The position numbers and the translations under genes are program-made. From NCBI GenBank assembly GCA_903842475.1, contig CAIMMA010000022.1, forward strand, positions 1 to 17,050: a stretch of 17,050 nucleotides of DNA, given 5' to 3'. Source of the DNA: an uncultured bacterium. GTDB lineage: Bacteria > Desulfobacterota > Desulfobulbia > Desulfobulbales > Desulfobulbaceae. The number at the start of each line of letters is the position of its first letter. Within the stretch, counting starts at the first letter, position 1. Below the pieces are notes generated by a model. That model saw nothing but the letters and a program-made list of their open reading frames with translations. It ran no database searches and was not told where the DNA came from. Below, one piece after another: positions 14,027 through 17,050 of the stretch.

Positions 14027-15460
14027 TTATTTTTTGAGTTCTATGGACACCTCGACATCGGGCCACCGCTTGGCGACCGGTTGGATGGATGGTCGGGCGA
14101 TGATCTTGCAGAAGAGCGTGCTGTCGGTTGCAATGGATTCCAGGTAAATCGGCGTGGTGAGGACTTCCGCCGGAGTTTTGTCGTCCTTGTTGATTGGTAT
14201 GGTGACCAGCACGGTTTGCGGGGTAACGGTAATTTTATGAATTTTTAAGGTGCCGGGCAGCTTGCCGACAATCTGCGGGGTGATCGGGATGTTTTTTTCG
14301 ACCACTTCGGCCAAGGTCAGTTTCAATTGCTGCGGCGAGGTGTCCAGCAGCGTGACCCCTTTGGGGAGACGCAGGTTTTCACTGGTGATGATCATGGTCT
14401 GGCTGCCTTTAGCCATCCGGGATAAATCAATTTTAACGGTGGGGGGGTTGAGGGTGAGATTGTCGATGTCGGACTTGGGGCCGGTGAGATGCAGCTTGAT
14501 TTCGTTGGCCTTGTCCCCTATCAGCGCCAGGTCGTCAGCCGGTGAGGTGTAGTCGATGTTGACCGGCAGCACCCTTTCCACGACCTCGCGCTGCGAGACG
14601 ATCAGGGTTGACCAGAAAACCACGGCAACCAGCAGGCTGGCGCCTAATTGGAAAATCGTTCGTTTGCGGATGATGGGCCCGGTGTCCCGCCGGAAAAATC
14701 CCATGGCCTGCTGGTGTTCGACAATCGCCCTGGTGATCTCGTCGCCATTGAGCGCCGGCCGCATCTCGCCGTTGGTGAAGATCGACACCTTGCCGCGTTC
14801 TTCGGAAACCACCAGCGCGAGGGCGTCGGTTTGCTCGGCAAGGCCCATGGCCGCGTGGTGGCGGGTGCCGAAATCCTCCGAGAGTCGGGCGGACTGGGAC
14901 ATGGGCAGCCGGACCCCGAATTGGGTCAGTTTGTTGCCCTCGATGATCACCGCGCCGTCATGGCCCGGAGAGTTCGGGTCGAAAATGCTGAGGATCAAGG
15001 GGATGCTCGGGAGCGCGTTAATCTGGTATCCACCCGATATCTTGTCGCCGATCGGTTCCTTGCCGGGAAAGACCAGGATGGCGCCGCAGCGCTCGTTCGC
15101 CAGTTTAATCAGGCTTTCGGCGATCAGCGACTGAAGCAGGGTGTCCTGGTCTTTGAAACGAGTAGGGGAGACTGAAACCGTTTTTTCGAGAATCTTGCGC
15201 AGCTCCGGTTGAAAAATGACAATGAGGCCCAGGACGGCCACGTGGCTGACGTTTTGATACACCCATTCGATGCCCCGCAGGTTGAGGGCGCTGGCCAGAA
15301 TAAAGACCAGGAAGGCCAGGAGGATGCCGGCCATGATCTTCCAGGTGCCCGAGCGCAGCAGGGTTCGGTAGAGAAAGAAGATCCCGGCGGTGATCAGGAG
15401 GATGTCGAGCAGGGCCCGCCATGAAAAAAATCCAATGGCCAGATCCAGGGAATGCTCCAT
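14027..15460 (-). CDS. Diadenylate cyclase CdaA fused to a YbbR/CdaR-like domain
   Basis: This 477-residue protein makes c-di-AMP from two ATP. The N-terminal half is a complete CdaA: three membrane helices (17-34, 42-61, 74-84), then VIFQPELRKILEK and the DisA_N cyclase domain (about 100-250) with DGA (168-170) in SPGHDGAVII and GTRHHAAMGLAE (198-209). The second catalytic motif is RHH rather than the usual RHR. After IIRKRTIF comes a fourth hydrophobic helix (270-288). An extracytoplasmic region (290-477) follows, made of repeated YbbR-like beta units; the recurring pattern is visible in the segments around 293-345 and 365-425. In Firmicutes cdaA and cdaR are separate neighbouring genes, and CdaR modulates CdaA across the membrane. 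Here both are one chain. The start at 15460 has AAGGA six bases upstream; the longer frame to 15670 looks non-coding. Confidence 0.92.
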   Translation of the reverse strand: MEHSLDLAIGFFSWRALLDILLITAGIFFLYRTLLRSGTWKIMAGILLAFLVFILASALNLRGIEWVYQNVSHVAVLGLIVIFQPELRKILEKTVSVSPTRFKDQDTLLQSLIAESLIKLANERCGAILVFPGKEPIGDKISGGYQINALPSIPLILSIFDPNSPGHDGAVIIEGNKLTQFGVRLPMSQSARLSEDFGTRHHAAMGLAEQTDALALVVSEERGKVSIFTNGEMRPALNGDEITRAIVEHQQAMGFFRRDTGPIIRKRTIFQLGASLLVAVVFWSTLIVSQREVVERVLPVNIDYTSPADDLALIGDKANEIKLHLTGPKSDIDNLTLNPPTVKIDLSRMAKGSQTMIITSENLRLPKGVTLLDTSPQQLKLTLAEVVEKNIPITPQIVGKLPGTLKIHKITVTPQTVLVTIPINKDDKTPAEVLTTPIYLESIATDSTLFCKIIARPSIQPVAKRWPDVEVSIELKK

Positions 15461-15554
15461 GGGTTTTCCTTGAGAGGGTTGATCGTTTCCGTCCGGAGCG
15501 CGATGGTGCCGGAATGGTGCAGAATTTCTGCGGTGCGGGTTTGTTGTGGGGGCG

Positions 15555-15560
15555 ATTATA
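15555..15560 (-). promoter_or_regulatory. Consensus -10 element for the CdaA-CdaR gene
   Basis: The minus strand has a perfect TATAAT preceded by an AT-rich TTTTGT. The -35 position (CTCGAA at 17-base spacing) is poor. The start point would be near 15548, giving a leader of roughly 90 bases before the start codon at 15460. Confidence 0.45.
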
Positions 15561-15756
15561 ACAAAATCCGACCGTAGTTCGAGCATTATTTCCAGGGTCC
15601 GGGCCGTTCCGGTGCTGGGTCGGGCTGGTTGAAGTGCCTTTTTCCAAGGCGGGGGTTGTGCGGGCGGCAAAGGGTAACTAGTCAGAACCGTTGGGGTGGC
15701 TGACGGGTTGCGGTTTCGGGCGCGCTGATTGCTCGCGCCGGTATTGTGAAAAGAGC

Positions 15757-15784
15757 TTGATTTTTTCAGGTGTGAGGGTATTAT
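15757..15784 (+). promoter_or_regulatory. Sigma-70 promoter of rpmB
   Basis: TTGATT (15757-15762) and TATTAT (15779-15784) are separated by 16 bases. The start point would fall near 15791, about 35 bases before the rpmB ATG, with AGGAG at 15814-15818 as ribosome-binding site. Position and match both suit a strong housekeeping promoter. Confidence 0.65.
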
Positions 15785-15827
15785 TGGCGGTTATTGAAAA
15801 TTGAATTTTTTTTAGGAGATACTTATT

Positions 15828-16022
15828 ATGGCCCGAAATTGTGAAATTTGTGGCAAAGGCCCCTCTACCGGAAATAATGTCAGCCACGCCCATAACAAGA
15901 CCCGTCGCCGCTGGCTGCCTAACCTGCAGCGAGTCAGGACGGTTACCGGGAATGGCGGTACGGCGCACGTTAAAGTCTGCACCCGTTGCATTCGTTCCGG
16001 GGCTATTGTTAAGCCCGCCTGA
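15828..16022 (+). CDS. rpmB: 50S ribosomal protein L28
   Basis: This 64-residue basic protein of the large ribosomal subunit begins MARNCEICGKGP and has the L28 core NNVSHAHNKTRRRWLPNLQ. Two cysteine pairs, Cys5/Cys8 and Cys51/Cys54 (CTRC), show the zinc-binding C+ form. Length and sequence are complete. AGGAG lies nine bases before the ATG. It has its own promoter and a strong terminator, so it is transcribed alone; rpmG is not adjacent. Confidence 0.98.
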   Translation: MARNCEICGKGPSTGNNVSHAHNKTRRRWLPNLQRVRTVTGNGGTAHVKVCTRCIRSGAIVKPA

Positions 16023-16039
16023 GCCTGTTTGTTCCATCC

Positions 16040-16076
16040 AAAAGGCGAGTTGATTGATTCATCTCGCCTTTTTTTT
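16040..16076 (+). terminator. Intrinsic terminator of rpmB
   Basis: A 10-bp stem, AAAAGGCGAG (16040-16049) with CTCGCCTTTT (16063-16072), encloses a 13-base loop and runs into eight T in total (16069-16076). It lies 17 bases after the rpmB stop. Confidence 0.93.
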
Positions 16077-16124
16077 CAGGCTTCATGGGGTTGTATTGAA
16101 ATCGATCGTATTGCGGAGTTGCAG

Positions 16125-16382
16125 ATGAGCGAAGAACAAATCCGTTTTTTATCGTACGAAGAGGCGGTCCGCCTGGTTGCCGCCATTCAGGAAGAAGAAG
16201 ACCTCGACAATCCGGATCATCGGATTCTCACGGTGTACAATCACCAGGAAAATGAAATCTGCTGGTTTGATTTCGAGGAAGTCATGCGTGATGCCGGGAT
16301 CAAGGACAAGGACCCCGATGCCAAGGAAAAGGTGACCGCCTACGTCATGCGCCATATCCCCGATTGGGCCCTGGACATCTGA
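16125..16382 (+). CDS. Acidic 85-residue protein of unknown function
   Basis: I do not recognise this family. The start at 16125 has CGGAG seven bases upstream; the longer frame to 16029 crosses the rpmB terminator and is unlikely. The protein is soluble and acidic, with an N-terminal helix-rich part (SYEEAVRLVAAIQEEEDLDN) and then a segment with aromatic residues (TVYNHQENEICWFDFEEVM). A charged stretch follows (DKDPDAKEKV), and the end is MRHIPDWALDI. It has no cysteine pairs, signal peptide or membrane segment. Codon use is like that of the neighbouring real genes. It starts after the rpmB terminator, so it needs its own promoter or read-through. It ends 19 bases before the convergent SDR gene. 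Confidence 0.75.
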   Translation: MSEEQIRFLSYEEAVRLVAAIQEEEDLDNPDHRILTVYNHQENEICWFDFEEVMRDAGIKDKDPDAKEKVTAYVMRHIPDWALDI

Positions 16383-16401
16383 CGCTTCCTCCCCGTTTCC
16401 C

Positions 16402-17050
16402 CTACAGTACGCCTCCCGGCATATCCGGCGTTTTTTCCCCGCCCAGAACATATCCGCCATCCATCCGCAGGACCGATCCGGTCAGAAAATCAGCATCTCG
16501 CACCAGGAAAAGTACCGCCTTCGCGACCTCCTCCGGGGTTCCGGTCCGTTCCAGCAGGGTGTGGTCCAAAAGCGCCTGCTGCTCTTGGGCGGAAAGCAGT
16601 TGCCAGCCCCTGGTGCCCGGTCCGTGTCTGGAATCAATCAGCCCGAGCATGATTTCGTTGACCCGGATGGAGGGCGCGCCTCTTTTTGCCCAGGTTTCGG
16701 TCAGTGAGTTTACGCCCCGGTTGGCAGCGGCATAGCCGTCGTTAAACAGTAATCCGGCCGGGCCCGACCGACCGATCACGCCGGCAATCGAGGAAATGTT
16801 CACCACGGCGGCAGCCGGGCTTTGGCGGAGCAGGGGCAGGGACTGCTCGAACACCAGCCATTTAGCGTGCAGGGTGGTTTCCATTTCCACTTGCCATTGC
16901 TCCCGGTTCACCGTTCGGTGATACCCGCCGTGGACCACCGGCATGCCGCCTCGTTCGATATTATTGATGAGGATATCGAGGCTTCCCCACCTGTTTCTGA
17001 TTTCGCTGATAAGCTTTGCCACCTCTTCCGGTTGGCGCAGATCGACCTGC
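16402..17050 (-). CDS. Short-chain dehydrogenase/reductase, C-terminal part (start beyond window)
   Basis: The last 216 residues or so of a classical SDR are present; the N-terminal dinucleotide-binding TGxxxGIG part lies past the right edge. Visible landmarks are LDILINN (normally NNAG; here NNIERGG), VVNISSIAGVIG with the catalytic Ser, DGYAAANRGVNSLTETWA, RVNEIMLGLIDS (RVNxIxPG region), and a C-terminal RTGTPEEVAKAVLFLVRDADFLTGSVLRMDGGY, which is textbook SDR. The active-site YxxxK motif reads Tyr-Ala-Ala-Ala-Asn: the codon at 16720-16722 (minus strand AAC) encodes Asn where Lys is almost always required, and the Pro of the NxxxPG turn is replaced by Leu. The protein may be catalytically altered or non-enzymatic. 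The reading frame is otherwise intact. Confidence 0.88.
   Translation of the reverse strand, partial: QVDLRQPEEVAKLISEIRNRWGSLDILINNIERGGMPVVHGGYHRTVNREQWQVEMETTLHAKWLVFEQSLPLLRQSPAAAVVNISSIAGVIGRSGPAGLLFNDGYAAANRGVNSLTETWAKRGAPSIRVNEIMLGLIDSRHGPGTRGWQLLSAQEQQALLDHTLLERTGTPEEVAKAVLFLVRDADFLTGSVLRMDGGYVLGGEKTPDMPGGVL

Larger units (their letters stand above)
15461..15827. other. Divergent intergenic region between cdaA-type gene and rpmB
   Basis: These 367 bases carry promoters for both sides: TATAAT for the minus-strand cyclase gene (15555-15560) and TTGATT-16-TATTAT for rpmB. The centre (15600-15750) is GC-rich, with no gene and no strong structure that I can see. Confidence 0.6.

Noticed and set aside
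15678..16037. 119-codon minus-strand frame across rpmB
   Set aside because: It is a shadow of rpmB plus its promoter region; L28 on the plus strand is unmistakable.

Overview
The window looks like a chromosomal piece of a GC-rich, Gram-negative, anaerobic or microaerobic bacterium. A member of the Desulfobacterota (Desulfobulbaceae-like) fits best. This is an inference from several genes together: a periplasmic pentaheme cytochrome c, a bacteriohemerythrin, a large PAS/GAF hybrid histidine kinase, sigma-54 promoter motifs, an outer-membrane barrel protein, and a c-di-AMP synthase fused to its regulator-type domain. There is no plasmid or phage backbone, tRNA, rRNA or CRISPR array.

Layout, left to right. 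(1) 1-1300, accessory and decaying: a good sigma-54 (-24/-12) promoter and a strong Shine-Dalgarno sequence point off the left edge on the minus strand. Behind them lies a wrecked sigma-54 activator gene with an internal deletion, a nonsense codon and a frameshift. (2) 1450-2400: a bacteriohemerythrin (minus), then an AT-richer stretch with the N-terminal remnant of a transposase (plus). (3) 2346-4542 (minus): a pentaheme cytochrome c with its own terminator, then a Trm5-type tRNA methyltransferase whose stop codon overlaps a tiny, probably broken ORF. (4) 4983-8526 (plus): a twin-domain SagB-type flavin dehydrogenase, an isochorismatase-type cysteine hydrolase and an NhaA Na+/H+ antiporter, possibly one transcription unit. 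(5) 8570-13682 (minus): a 1122-residue hybrid sensor kinase, a PAP2 membrane phosphatase, and a TorF-like outer-membrane protein that has its own terminator and a second good sigma-54-like promoter. (6) 14027-15460 (minus): a diadenylate cyclase whose CdaA part is fused in one chain to a YbbR/CdaR-like C-terminus. (7) 15757-16382 (plus): rpmB with a clear promoter and terminator, then an 85-residue protein of unknown function. (8) 16402 to the right edge (minus): the C-terminal part of a short-chain dehydrogenase that lacks the usual catalytic lysine.

Most genes here are independent units, and I see no single multi-gene system. The observations most worth following are the CdaA-CdaR fusion, the two sigma-54 promoter regions (one beside a dead activator), the stand-alone twin SagB enzyme, and the SDR with Asn in place of its active-site Lys.
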